Shown here: positions 8,787 to 17,564 of the stretch, one piece after another
Layout of the letters: every line of letters starts with the position of its first letter
Numbering within the stretch: position 1 is the first letter of the stretch
From: G963676655 sp963676655
Lineage (GTDB): Bacteria > Verrucomicrobiota > Lentisphaeria > Victivallales > Victivallaceae
Length of the DNA: 64,000 bases
NCBI GenBank assembly: GCA_963676655.2
Contig: CAXXKX010000001.1
Span: forward strand, 1 to 64,000
Reading direction: 5' to 3'
The notes under the pieces: model-generated
What the model was told of the DNA's origin: nothing
Seen by the model: the letters and a program-made list of their open reading frames with translations, nothing else
Database searches by the model: none
Made by a program: the position numbers and the translations under genes

Positions 8787-9641
8787 TTAACGCTGGCTGT
8801 TACGGAAGACTAGAGGTGAGACGCCTTTGACTTCTTTAAATCTCCGGCTGAAATGAAACTGGTCGTTGAAGCCGAAATAGATCGCGATATCCGCAATGCT
8901 TTTTTGTGTCGTGGTCAGTTGTTCCGCGGCGGCCTCCATTTTTAGTCGGTCAACATAGGCCTTGGGAGTTATACCGGTTCGCTCTTTGAATACCCGCGAG
9001 AAGTGACTTTTGCTGAGGTTGCACATGTCCGCCATCATCTCTGCGGCCCATTTGTTTTCCGGGGCGGCAATGATCTGCTTCAGCATTTTATCGACAATTT
9101 CAGTCTTATTTGTTGTATTGCGCTGCTGATTTTCCAGATAAATATTCACCAGGTAATGCTGCAACTCGATATTGGCTTTGATCTGGGCGTCTTTCGCCGG
9201 ATTTTCCGCAAGTTCGATAATTGGCAGCAGACGGCGCAGGGAGCCGACCTTGAAAATCCCCGGTCTGAGAATGCCGCTTTTGACCAGGCTGTCGGCAATC
9301 GGGCCGGTAAAACAGACCGAATCTTCCAGATAATAACTGCCGACGCCATTATAATCCTGGAGCATGTCCGGGAAGACAATGATCGCTTCCCCGGCGGAAA
9401 AAAACTTTTTCCCTTCTTCTTCCGTCCATAGCCAGCCTTTTCCTTTGATGATTTGTGAGATTGCGAAACACTGAAAATATCTCGGCTTGGGAACCTTATG
9501 AGCCGGAACTTTATTTTCTTTGATCCAACTGCAAATCCACAAGCCGTAATCCTGGTGAATCTGCAACCTGCCGTCATTCAGTTTTGAATACTGGCATTTT
9601 CGGACCGGATCTCGTTTGATTTTAATATTCCTGGGTTTCAT
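8787..9641 (-). CDS. AraC-family transcriptional regulator
   Basis: About 284 residues: an N-terminal cupin-like sensor domain (FFSAGEAIIVFPDMLQDY resembles the typical AraC-binding jelly roll) and a C-terminal AraC-type DNA-binding domain (AAEMMADMCNLSKSHFSRVFKE, SIADIAIYFGFNDQFHFSRRFK, ending GVSPLVFRN). The ATG at 9641 is preferred over an upstream in-frame TTG at 9653, although neither has a clear ribosome site. It is divergent from the Gfo/Idh-prepilin-DUF4838 module starting at 9793 and is likely its regulator. The 122 bp gap to the convergent AraC gene at its 3' side holds only short GAACATCGAACATCGAA-type repeats. Confidence 0.8.
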   Translation of the reverse strand: MKPRNIKIKRDPVRKCQYSKLNDGRLQIHQDYGLWICSWIKENKVPAHKVPKPRYFQCFAISQIIKGKGWLWTEEEGKKFFSAGEAIIVFPDMLQDYNGVGSYYLEDSVCFTGPIADSLVKSGILRPGIFKVGSLRRLLPIIELAENPAKDAQIKANIELQHYLVNIYLENQQRNTTNKTEIVDKMLKQIIAAPENKWAAEMMADMCNLSKSHFSRVFKERTGITPKAYVDRLKMEAAAEQLTTTQKSIADIAIYFGFNDQFHFSRRFKEVKGVSPLVFRNSQR

Positions 9642-9792
9642 ATGGCAATACAAATTTTTTTTATATTACAATTTTTTGGCATGGGAAAAAGTCATTTTAT
9701 CTATATGAAACGCTAATCTTGTACATTAAAATATATATCAGAAGCAGAAAAAAACAATAGTTTTATCAATAAACTGGAAAAAGAATAAGCGA

Positions 9793-11007
9793 ATGCAAAA
9801 GTTTAAAGTAGGATTTATCGGGACGGGAGGACGCAGCGTTTGCTATGCGTCCGCCTATGAAAAAAGCGATGAAATAGAGATAACCGGACTTGCTGATCCT
9901 TCGGTTGAGAATCGCAAGGCCATGGCTCAGAAGGCGAATTTGAGTAAAGGTTATGTTGAATATGATGACTGGCGGGACATGTTGAAACAGCAAAAGCTGG
10001 ACGGGGTGGTAATATCCTCTCCCAATAACTGCCATGCCGAACAAGCGATCGCCTGCCTTGAACTCGGAATTGCGATCGCGTTGGAGAAACCGCTGGCGAC
10101 CACGCCCTCTGACTGCCAGAGAATCCTTGATGCCGAGAAAAAACATAACGGGCGGGTTTTGATCGGTTTTGTTTTGCGTTCGACTCCGTTTTATACTAAA
10201 ATCCGGGAGCTTATCTCAAGCGGGATAATCGGAAAACTAACCTCGATTCAGGCCGACGAACTGCCGGGCTGGGGAGTTTCCTCGATTATGAATCGGAGCA
10301 AATGGCGGCGTTACACTAAGGACAGCGGTGGCTCGATGCTTGAGAAGTCGTGCCATGATATGGATATTTTAAACTGGTTGATCGACAGCCGTCCAATGGC
10401 GTTGAACTCGTTTGGCGGCAGACAAATTTTTACCGCTAACCCGAATTTTCCCGATAAATGTTCGCTTTGCCCGATTAATCAATCTTGTCAATACAGTTAC
10501 AAACCGGTTTTTTCAGGACATGAAGACAAAGGCGAAGAGATTATGCATGAGTTCATCCGTGATGAGGACTGCTGCATTTACAATGTCGATAAAGACGTCA
10601 GTGATGTCCAGAGCCTTAATCTATTTTATGCCAACGGGGTAATTGCTAATTTCATGTTGAATTTCCATGTATCGGGACCGAAGGCGGGAAGAAACTTTCA
10701 CGCGATAGGGACCAAAGGCAGGATTTGGGGATGTCATCACGAACATGAATTATTCTGTTATCAGAATGACGGCGAGAAGCTGCAGAAATTTGATACCAGC
10801 GGAGATGGCTCCGGCCACGGCGGCGGGGACCGGCTTCATGCGCTAGAACTGCTGAAGATGATGAAAGACAGGAATTACCGTCCGGATCAGAACTCTTATG
10901 CCGGATATTTGAGCGCCGCAATGTGTTTTGCCGCGGATATTTCTATGAATGAAGGCAAAAGGATTAATTTCAGATATGATGAAGCCGGAATTGTAAAAAT
11001 AGATTAA
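9793..11007 (+). CDS. Gfo/Idh/MocA-family oxidoreductase with Cys-rich insert
   Basis: A 404-residue NAD(P)-dependent oxidoreductase. The Rossmann motif G-T-G-G-R (residues 11-15) and the family signature E-K-P-L-A-T (near residue 98) are clear, followed by the C-terminal alpha/beta domain. Near residues 217-230 is a C-x2-C-x5-C cluster, with a Cys-Cys pair ~30 residues later, as in the second Gfo/Idh protein at 15611-16867; this may bind zinc or iron-sulfur. Such enzymes oxidise sugars or inositols or act on aldonates. The gene opens a plus-strand module (prepilin-like protein 33 bp downstream, then a DUF4838 protein), so it probably processes the sugar released by that module. Confidence 0.8.
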   Translation: MQKFKVGFIGTGGRSVCYASAYEKSDEIEITGLADPSVENRKAMAQKANLSKGYVEYDDWRDMLKQQKLDGVVISSPNNCHAEQAIACLELGIAIALEKPLATTPSDCQRILDAEKKHNGRVLIGFVLRSTPFYTKIRELISSGIIGKLTSIQADELPGWGVSSIMNRSKWRRYTKDSGGSMLEKSCHDMDILNWLIDSRPMALNSFGGRQIFTANPNFPDKCSLCPINQSCQYSYKPVFSGHEDKGEEIMHEFIRDEDCCIYNVDKDVSDVQSLNLFYANGVIANFMLNFHVSGPKAGRNFHAIGTKGRIWGCHHEHELFCYQNDGEKLQKFDTSGDGSGHGGGDRLHALELLKMMKDRNYRPDQNSYAGYLSAAMCFAADISMNEGKRINFRYDEAGIVKID

Positions 11008-11040
11008 ATAACCTAAGTTAAAACAAAAAAGGAGAACAAA

Positions 11041-11841
11041 ATGGAAACTCGAAAAAAAGTAGGCCTTAAAAGGTTGTTTTGTCGATTCACGCTCATTGAA
11101 TTGCTCGTGGTGATTGCGATCATTGCGATTCTGGCGTCGATGCTGCTGCCGGCGTTGAATAATGCCCGTGATATGGCCAAGATGGCCAGCTGCACGAACA
11201 ATCAAAAACAGATAGCAAGTGGAATGCAGCTTTATATCAGCGACAGTGACGATTTTTTTGTGCCTCTGACGATTGACCTTGGAGGCAACGGTTATTTTTA
11301 CTATTGGACAACCCGTCTGGTGAAGAGCTATAATATAACCGGGAAAAGTTTTTTATGTCCGAATGATAAATCTCCGGCATTAAATCATGAACGCTGGGCC
11401 AACGCAAAGAATATGTGGGAAGCTCAAACGACTTACTTACCCTGGGCTTATCCTACCTATGGTTATAATTATTATTTCATTGGCACGACCAAAAACGCGG
11501 CCTGTTCTCCGGCTAAAGTCACCAGGCTCAGGAAAACTTCTCAAGTTTTGGTTACCGGCGAAGCGATAACCGGAAACCGGACGGTAGCCGGGTTCGAACT
11601 CTACGGTTCATATCAAATATGGCCGTATTATACCGCGACAAAATCTATTTTGCGCCCGAAGCACGGTAATAAATGCGTAGTCGCCTGGGCCGATGGCCAT
11701 GTCAGTACAGTCAAAGCAAGCGGAGACGAAGGCGAACCTGCTTTTCAGAGTCTTTATGCCGAGTCGGTGTTGAGTGACATGTTTAAAGAAAATAACAGTT
11801 TTACGCGTGACGGCCGGGCTTTCGTTAATACCAGCTGGTAA
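11041..11841 (+). CDS. Prepilin-like protein (GspG/DUF1559 type)
   Basis: A 266-residue protein with a 17-residue leader, the FTLIELLVVIAIIAILAS type III signal/helix (residues ~18-35) and a C-terminal globular part ending in the ADGHV motif (near residue 220) seen in DUF1559-like pseudopilins. A strong ribosome site (AAGGAG, 7 bp spacing) precedes the ATG. Three neighbouring modules in this window each carry such a gene next to a giant secreted hydrolase. It would be cleaved after the leader by prepilin peptidase and anchored by its helix in the inner membrane or a type II-like pseudopilus. The role in this module is unknown; see findings. Confidence 0.85.
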   Translation: METRKKVGLKRLFCRFTLIELLVVIAIIAILASMLLPALNNARDMAKMASCTNNQKQIASGMQLYISDSDDFFVPLTIDLGGNGYFYYWTTRLVKSYNITGKSFLCPNDKSPALNHERWANAKNMWEAQTTYLPWAYPTYGYNYYFIGTTKNAACSPAKVTRLRKTSQVLVTGEAITGNRTVAGFELYGSYQIWPYYTATKSILRPKHGNKCVVAWADGHVSTVKASGDEGEPAFQSLYAESVLSDMFKENNSFTRDGRAFVNTSW

Positions 11842-11971
11842 AACTTGTAGATAAAAAATCTTTTCATATCTTCCGCCAGACATATCCTGAATGTTACTAT
11901 TTTTCGTAAAAAAATGGTAACTTCGGCCTTATGCGCTAAATTATCCATATCTGAATAAAATTGAGATTATC

Positions 11972-14900
11972 ATGAATAATACATTTTCAAAATTACTTCA
12001 TAAATATATCATCACCATAGTGTTTTTGCTGCTTAACGGATTTTTGACTTATGGTGCCGATGCTCGTCAGCTTGAAGTATGCGCCAACGGAAAATCCCGG
12101 ATTTTTCTGGATATCAGCAAAAGCGATGCCGGAAAATATAAGCTTGGAAACGCAATTAACGATTTTAAAACCTATTTCAAGCAAATGACCGGATCAGCGT
12201 TACCGCAGAAAACATCCGCGCCGCTCCTTTTCCATCCGGGACAGACAACCTCTCCCATGCGTTTTGAATGTGAAGTGAAAAACATGTCTGACAGCTCAAA
12301 CTGGAAATTCGCCAATGGTGAAATTGGTCTGGTGTTGAGTCCGAACGGTTTTTTCAGCAAAAATTCTTTTGCCGAAAAAGGCGAAAAAGTGAGTTGGATG
12401 TGTACGTTACAAAAAGCATCAAAGCGTCTTATATACAACTTAAAATTTGCCAATCAACCGTTTTACGGCTCCGGCTTCGGCCCGTTCATGGCTTGTCGTC
12501 TGGACTCCAAAATTCCGGATTTTACCAAAGGTGAAACCTTAAAGATTGCGTTGGAAATACGCGACGGCAGCGACGGCAATATCCGCGGCGGATACGCGGT
12601 CGGAAGTAAACCCTGGGTTTATACGAAATGGTTCGATCCGACAAAAGCCGGGACGGACAATTCAAGTCCGAAGAAATCAGATAAAAACGGTCCGCAGGCC
12701 TGGGCAAAGAACTGGCCGCAAACATGGTCCAAAGGGACTGCTTTTTACGTAACGGCCTATGGCCCGATGAAACGAAACACCAGAATTGAAGTGGATTCCA
12801 TACAGGTAACCATGGACCATAAAACCCTGTTCAAACTCTCTCCGGATAAGATTCCCGATTGGAACCTCAGTCCGGTCCAGGGCACGGTTTCCTCCGATAA
12901 AAATGGACTGCTCTTTGTTCCGGAATTTTCGGGCTGGTCCGTTGTGGGTTTTCAACCGGCGCTTCCGGGACAGGAAAATACGGGAATTCCGGTACAGTTT
13001 GAACTCACGCCGTTTTCCCCAAAATCAAATAAATATGATTCAAAACTGGTCCAGGGATTCAGTATCAATGTTACGGATAAGGCAATAAAAATAAGCGCTC
13101 ACACCCCTCTCGGACTGCAAAACGCAGTTTATTATATCCTGGACAAATGGGGCTGCAAATGGATTATGCCGGGCAAAATCGGGGAATGCATCCCCAAACG
13201 CAACAAGCTTTCCCTGCCTCTGGGGACTATCAAGTTCGCTCCCCATGCTGACATGACCAGGGAAGCTGGTCATCGCAGAGGAAGTTCAAAAGCCTGGTAC
13301 GCACGTAACATGTCGGGATGGCAGAACATAATGTCTACCGGCCATTTCTGGCTTAAGATACTGCCCCCGAAAAAATATTTTCAACAGCATCCCGAATGGT
13401 ATTCTCTGATCGCCGGCAAACGCCAACCGAAACAATTGTGCACGAGCAATCCCGAAGTAATAAAGCTGGTCATAAAACTTACTAAGCAAAGATTGCGTCA
13501 AAATCAGATTATGATGTGCTTCCCGATGGACCCGGAAGACCATATCAACTTCTGTCAATGCACAAAATGTACCGCCCAGGATATTCCCGGGCTTAAAGAT
13601 GGAGGCGCGCCAGTCGTCACTGACCGGGTCGTCCGCTTCGCCAATGCGATTGCGGAGGGAATCAAAGACGAATTTCCCGATCGCTTTATCGGCATTCACG
13701 CATACTCGACTCACTCAACCCCGCCCGTCAAGGTCAAACCGGCATCGAACGTAATCGTCAGCCTGACGCGTAGCGCCTACTGTCTGCTGCATCTGATGCC
13801 GACTGACGCCTGTGCCGATTCGAACTTTCATGGTTTTATCAAAAGCTGGCGCGAAATGACCCCCAATATCTACGGATATGAATACGACCCTATACCATGG
13901 ACCGCCGGGTTATTCTGTCCCACCTATTTGGAAATCACAAAATCACTTAAGTATCAGATGGAGGACCTCGGTGTTAAAGGCATTTGGTCGGATGGAAGTG
14001 CGCATATGCGCCCGGAAATCAATGCCGGTACGTTTGTTAATGCCTACATGGCGCGTAGAATCAAAGTTGACCCGACCCAGTCTCCGGAAAAACTGCTTGA
14101 TGAAATGTGCGACGTCTTTTTCGGTCCGGCCGCGGAGCCGATGAAAAAGTTTTACCGGGACATGTCGGATGGCGCACTGAAAGCAGGGCATCCGGGTACT
14201 TCGCATATTTTGTTTGGAACAACATTTTTCCCGGAATTATTCACCCCGGCAATGATCAGCAATGCCAGGACTCAACTTGACCAGGCCTTGAAGCTGTCGC
14301 GGGGCAAGGCTCCGTATGCCGAACGGGTCGCAATGGTCAATTTGAGCCTGCAATACCTGACGGCATATCTCAACGGCATCTGGAAAGCCAACGCGAAAGA
14401 CTATAACGGCAGCGTGGCGGCTTTCGATGAAATGGACAAGCAGATCGCAAAAATGGGTGCAAAGGGATATATAAACCTCAAGGACGCAAAACGCCATACT
14501 CCCCGGTTCCGCAAAAAAGCCCTGGTCAATAATTTCCCGGAAAAACTGGGGTACGTAACCGACTGGTATATACTGGGACCGTTCGACAACTCCGACGCCA
14601 ATGCGATCGCTTCAGATAAAAGCTTTAACCTGGTTTCCTTTGACAAGCCCGTAGCTATTAACGGCAAGAAAATGAAGTGGCGCGAGGTAAAAAGCAAGAG
14701 CGGTCAACTAAATCTTGATATGAATTTGAAAAAATACATCGGCAAATGGCAATTGTCCTATGCATATGCCGGAACCAGGTATTATGCCCCTAAAAATATG
14801 ACTGCCACTTTAATGATGGACAGCTTCTTCCCGTTCCGGCTTTACGTCAACGATAAACGGGTAATTTACAAGCAAGCGGTGGCGATTGATTGCCCTGACC

Positions 14901-15475
14901 GTATAACAACGAAAGTGTTCCTGAAAAAAGGCTGGAACACTATCGTTTTTAAAGCCTGTCAGAACTTTTTGGTCGACTACCAGTTTATTTGGGGAATCTA
15001 CCTGAAAATAGTCCCGGACAAAGATGAAGTAGCTTTCAGGCTGCCGGAAAAATGGAAGTTTAAGACCGATCCGGACAATTCAGGAGAGAAGAAAGGTTGG
15101 AATGCGGTTAATTTTAACGATGCCGCGTGGTTTGATATTCCGGTTCCCGGCTGCTGGGAGCATACGGCTATCGGGAACTATGACGGATATGCCTGGTATC
15201 GGACCGAATTTTCCATTCCGAAAACGGATGCCGGAAAACCTTTGTTGATAAAATTCGACGGCGTTGACGAAAGTGCCTGGGTTTATTTGAACGGACAATA
15301 TGTGGGAGAACGCACAGTAAAGTCGACCGGGAAAACGATTACCGAATTCTGGAACAAGCCTTTTACGGTAAAAATAACTCCTAAAGCCGGAAAAAATGTT
15401 CTTACGGTGAAAGTGCATGACAGCACCGGTCTGGGTGGAATTTGCAAACCGGTTATAATGTATAAAAGTAATTAA
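11972..15475 (+). CDS. Giant secreted DUF4838-type glycosidase-like protein with GH2-like sugar-binding domain
   Basis: A 1167-residue secreted protein with an N-terminal signal peptide (hydrophobic stretch IITIVFLLLNGFLTYG, then A). Residues ~40-130 and ~360-400 resemble the GH67/GH20-type N-terminal fold (YKLGNAINDFKTYFKQMTG; GLQNAVYYILDKWGCKWIMPG). The centre, about 480-760, is a DUF4838 domain, with CQCTKC, NIYGYEYDPIPW, GVKGIWSDGSAHMRPEIN and a DVFFGPAAEPM region. From about 870 there is a DWYILGPFDN module, and at ~1030-1160 a GH2-like galactose-binding beta-sandwich (GCWEHTA, WYRTEF, VDESAWVYLNG). DUF4838 proteins are probable glycoside hydrolases of uncharacterised specificity. It follows the prepilin-like gene by 130 bp on the same strand. 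Confidence 0.75.
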   Translation: MNNTFSKLLHKYIITIVFLLLNGFLTYGADARQLEVCANGKSRIFLDISKSDAGKYKLGNAINDFKTYFKQMTGSALPQKTSAPLLFHPGQTTSPMRFECEVKNMSDSSNWKFANGEIGLVLSPNGFFSKNSFAEKGEKVSWMCTLQKASKRLIYNLKFANQPFYGSGFGPFMACRLDSKIPDFTKGETLKIALEIRDGSDGNIRGGYAVGSKPWVYTKWFDPTKAGTDNSSPKKSDKNGPQAWAKNWPQTWSKGTAFYVTAYGPMKRNTRIEVDSIQVTMDHKTLFKLSPDKIPDWNLSPVQGTVSSDKNGLLFVPEFSGWSVVGFQPALPGQENTGIPVQFELTPFSPKSNKYDSKLVQGFSINVTDKAIKISAHTPLGLQNAVYYILDKWGCKWIMPGKIGECIPKRNKLSLPLGTIKFAPHADMTREAGHRRGSSKAWYARNMSGWQNIMSTGHFWLKILPPKKYFQQHPEWYSLIAGKRQPKQLCTSNPEVIKLVIKLTKQRLRQNQIMMCFPMDPEDHINFCQCTKCTAQDIPGLKDGGAPVVTDRVVRFANAIAEGIKDEFPDRFIGIHAYSTHSTPPVKVKPASNVIVSLTRSAYCLLHLMPTDACADSNFHGFIKSWREMTPNIYGYEYDPIPWTAGLFCPTYLEITKSLKYQMEDLGVKGIWSDGSAHMRPEINAGTFVNAYMARRIKVDPTQSPEKLLDEMCDVFFGPAAEPMKKFYRDMSDGALKAGHPGTSHILFGTTFFPELFTPAMISNARTQLDQALKLSRGKAPYAERVAMVNLSLQYLTAYLNGIWKANAKDYNGSVAAFDEMDKQIAKMGAKGYINLKDAKRHTPRFRKKALVNNFPEKLGYVTDWYILGPFDNSDANAIASDKSFNLVSFDKPVAINGKKMKWREVKSKSGQLNLDMNLKKYIGKWQLSYAYAGTRYYAPKNMTATLMMDSFFPFRLYVNDKRVIYKQAVAIDCPDRITTKVFLKKGWNTIVFKACQNFLVDYQFIWGIYLKIVPDKDEVAFRLPEKWKFKTDPDNSGEKKGWNAVNFNDAAWFDIPVPGCWEHTAIGNYDGYAWYRTEFSIPKTDAGKPLLIKFDGVDESAWVYLNGQYVGERTVKSTGKTITEFWNKPFTVKITPKAGKNVLTVKVHDSTGLGGICKPVIMYKSN

Positions 15476-15542
15476 TCGCTGTCCAGTTGCTTGTTTGATG
15501 ATTTAGTTAAGTTATTTATGGCAGGTTGTTTAAGATTTATTT

Positions 15543-15563
15543 ATAGTCAGGCCGTCTGACTAT
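15543..15563. terminator. Candidate bidirectional terminator hairpin
   Basis: ATAGTCAG-GCCGT-CTGACTAT forms a perfect 8-bp stem followed by T-rich sequence, between the convergent DUF4838 and Gfo/Idh genes. The right half belongs to a 17-bp motif (TCARRCYGTCTGACTRT) that recurs downstream of other genes in the window. Confidence 0.5.
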
Positions 15564-15610
15564 TTTATCTGACTATTTTACGACTATGTTGTGCATTGAT
15601 AACGTCTGTC

Positions 15611-16867
15611 TTAAATGAGTGGTATTGGGACCGCTTTTCCGGTTGCTATGGATTCGTTGGCGCAGATGCCAATCAGGGCACTGGCGGCTCCGGCTTCTGA
15701 GCCGGCGACTTGACCCAACGGATCGTCTTTAATATTACCGAAAAGCTTGGCGAACAACAGACGGTCGCCGCCGCCGTGCGGTGACAAGTCCGCTTCCATC
15801 GAAATTTCTTCCATGGTGATATTCTGCCGGGTGGTGCCGCGAATGATTCGGATTGTATCCTGATCTGTATAGTTTCCCGGCCGGGTTGAAGGACTGACCG
15901 AGCCGATTTCGATTCTCCCGGCTGTGCCGGTAAAGACGATCTTATAGCCCTGCCATGGCGAATAGGCATTCAGGGCGTAGGAGACTTGCGCGCCGTTCCG
16001 GTACCGGATCAGGGCATTCATCGTGTCATAGATATCGATCTCGTCGCGGAAACAGCATTGGTCGCGAACATATCCGTCAGAAGCTTCGGCTTCAAAATAG
16101 AGTTTATTAAAAATGTCACGATCGGAACCCGGGTTAAGGTCCTCGTCCTGCAATTCCGGCTTCATTGCGGCAAGGCATTTGTCGGTATACTTGCATTCTC
16201 TGCAGCGAGTTCCCTGATACTGGTAGTTTGGACCGAAGAAGCGCAAAGAACCTTGTGCCTGGACTTCTGCCGGCTGGTCGTCGAGGAACCAGTTCAGCAA
16301 ATCGAAGTTATGAGTTGCTTTGTGCACCAGCAACCCGCCGCCGTTGACCATATTGCTGTGCCAGCGGTGAAAATATTCGATGCCGTGGGTTATGTCGATA
16401 AACCATTCCGCCGAAACCTGGCGGATATCGCCGATTGGTTTTGCCATCAGAACTTCTTTGATCTTTGCCGCGTAAGGCTGATAGCGCATGTTGAAAGTAA
16501 CGGCGGCTTTCCGGTTATATTTTTTTTCAGACTCAAGTATCTGCCTGATATTGTCGATTGACATTGCCATGGGCTTTTCGACAATTGCATCCTGCCCGTG
16601 AGCGAATGCCATTTCAATCAACGTCTGGTGGGTTCTGTCGGTGGTGCAAACCACCAAAGTATCGGGTGCCGTTTCCGCCGTCAATTGATTATAATCAGTG
16701 TAGGATGGGATATCGGACTCGACTATTTTGCAGAACCCGGCCATACGTAGCGGATTGAGGTCGTACAAAGCGACCAGTTCTGCGGTTTCGCTGCACTGGT
16801 TGAGAATGGCGTCGGCAAAGTTCAAGGCGCGGGTTCCGGTTCCCGCGATGGCATATTTCTTTTTCAT
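15611..16867 (-). CDS. Gfo/Idh/MocA-family oxidoreductase with Cys-rich insert
   Basis: A 418-residue oxidoreductase. The N-terminal G-T-G-T-R dinucleotide motif, the VEKPMAMS signature (near residue 96) and a WFLDDQP region are visible. A Cys-rich insert (C-x2-C-x5-C near 220, then a Cys-Cys pair in RDQCCF) matches the other Gfo/Idh protein. A HGGGDR motif near residue 365 resembles the conserved GGD/GH region of that protein (GHGGGDRLHALE). It follows the small secreted protein gene by 10 bp at the end of the 15.6-22.9 kb minus-strand module, so it may act on the sugar released by the 922-residue enzyme. Confidence 0.8.
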   Translation of the reverse strand: MKKKYAIAGTGTRALNFADAILNQCSETAELVALYDLNPLRMAGFCKIVESDIPSYTDYNQLTAETAPDTLVVCTTDRTHQTLIEMAFAHGQDAIVEKPMAMSIDNIRQILESEKKYNRKAAVTFNMRYQPYAAKIKEVLMAKPIGDIRQVSAEWFIDITHGIEYFHRWHSNMVNGGGLLVHKATHNFDLLNWFLDDQPAEVQAQGSLRFFGPNYQYQGTRCRECKYTDKCLAAMKPELQDEDLNPGSDRDIFNKLYFEAEASDGYVRDQCCFRDEIDIYDTMNALIRYRNGAQVSYALNAYSPWQGYKIVFTGTAGRIEIGSVSPSTRPGNYTDQDTIRIIRGTTRQNITMEEISMEADLSPHGGGDRLLFAKLFGNIKDDPLGQVAGSEAGAASALIGICANESIATGKAVPIPLI

Positions 16868-16877
16868 TTTACTGCTT

Positions 16878-17564
16878 TTAATATATTTTTATGGACTTGA
16901 TGATAACGGCTGGAGCCGGTTGTTTTTGGGCTTTTGAATTCATGGTGAAACGGATAAATGAAAGCGTCGAAGATTTTCCGCGCATTCTGGCGTTTTTAAG
17001 CAGCTCTTTACCGTTCAAGTATAAGTCGAAAAAGCTCTCGCCTTTTGCTCCGAACCGCATAACCGTTTTGATGTCGTACCATGTATCATTTTTCATTACG
17101 GCAATCCGGTCGTAACTTTTTGATTTCATACTGTAGCAGCGCAGGTCTTTGCGGTCGCTACGGAAGAACAGGTTGACTCCTGCCGCGTAGATGAAAAAGG
17201 TGTTTGGAACAGCTTTGCCTTTGATAAAATCAGCTAATTTCAACTTGATTTCAAAAGTGATGTTCGAGCCGCACTTTGGCAGATTAAGTCTTAGGTCCGC
17301 GCTTCCATCCGGCTTGGTGCCGGACATGACCAGTTTTAGGCCGTCTTTGCAGGTTTTTACCTGGAATGATTCCGAAGCTTTTACGGTGGAAAAGCCAATT
17401 TTCGCGCCGGGCAGCGGATCAGGGAACAGCCGGGACCGGTTGGAGTCGGACTCCGGCATGACGCCGGAGCCTGGTTTCATTGCAGAGTAATCCTGGTCAA
17501 AGACCGGTTTGGCCGCAGTTGACAATCCCAGGAACAGGATTAAAAGAAAAGTGATATATCGCAT
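16878..17564 (-). CDS. Small secreted LamG/concanavalin-like protein
   Basis: A 228-residue protein with a signal peptide (ITFLLILFLGLSTAAKP). The mature part alternates short beta strands and ends with a typical laminin-G/polysaccharide-lyase-like pattern (ITFEIKLKL, TWYDIKTVMRF, FDLYLNGKELL, IIKSIKIY). I infer a carbohydrate-binding jelly roll; catalytic residues cannot be assigned. Its ATG overlaps the stop of the upstream 922-residue gene in a TAATG junction, so the two are translationally coupled and probably act together on the same substrate. Confidence 0.65.
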   Translation of the reverse strand: MRYITFLLILFLGLSTAAKPVFDQDYSAMKPGSGVMPESDSNRSRLFPDPLPGAKIGFSTVKASESFQVKTCKDGLKLVMSGTKPDGSADLRLNLPKCGSNITFEIKLKLADFIKGKAVPNTFFIYAAGVNLFFRSDRKDLRCYSMKSKSYDRIAVMKNDTWYDIKTVMRFGAKGESFFDLYLNGKELLKNARMRGKSSTLSFIRFTMNSKAQKQPAPAVIIKSIKIY

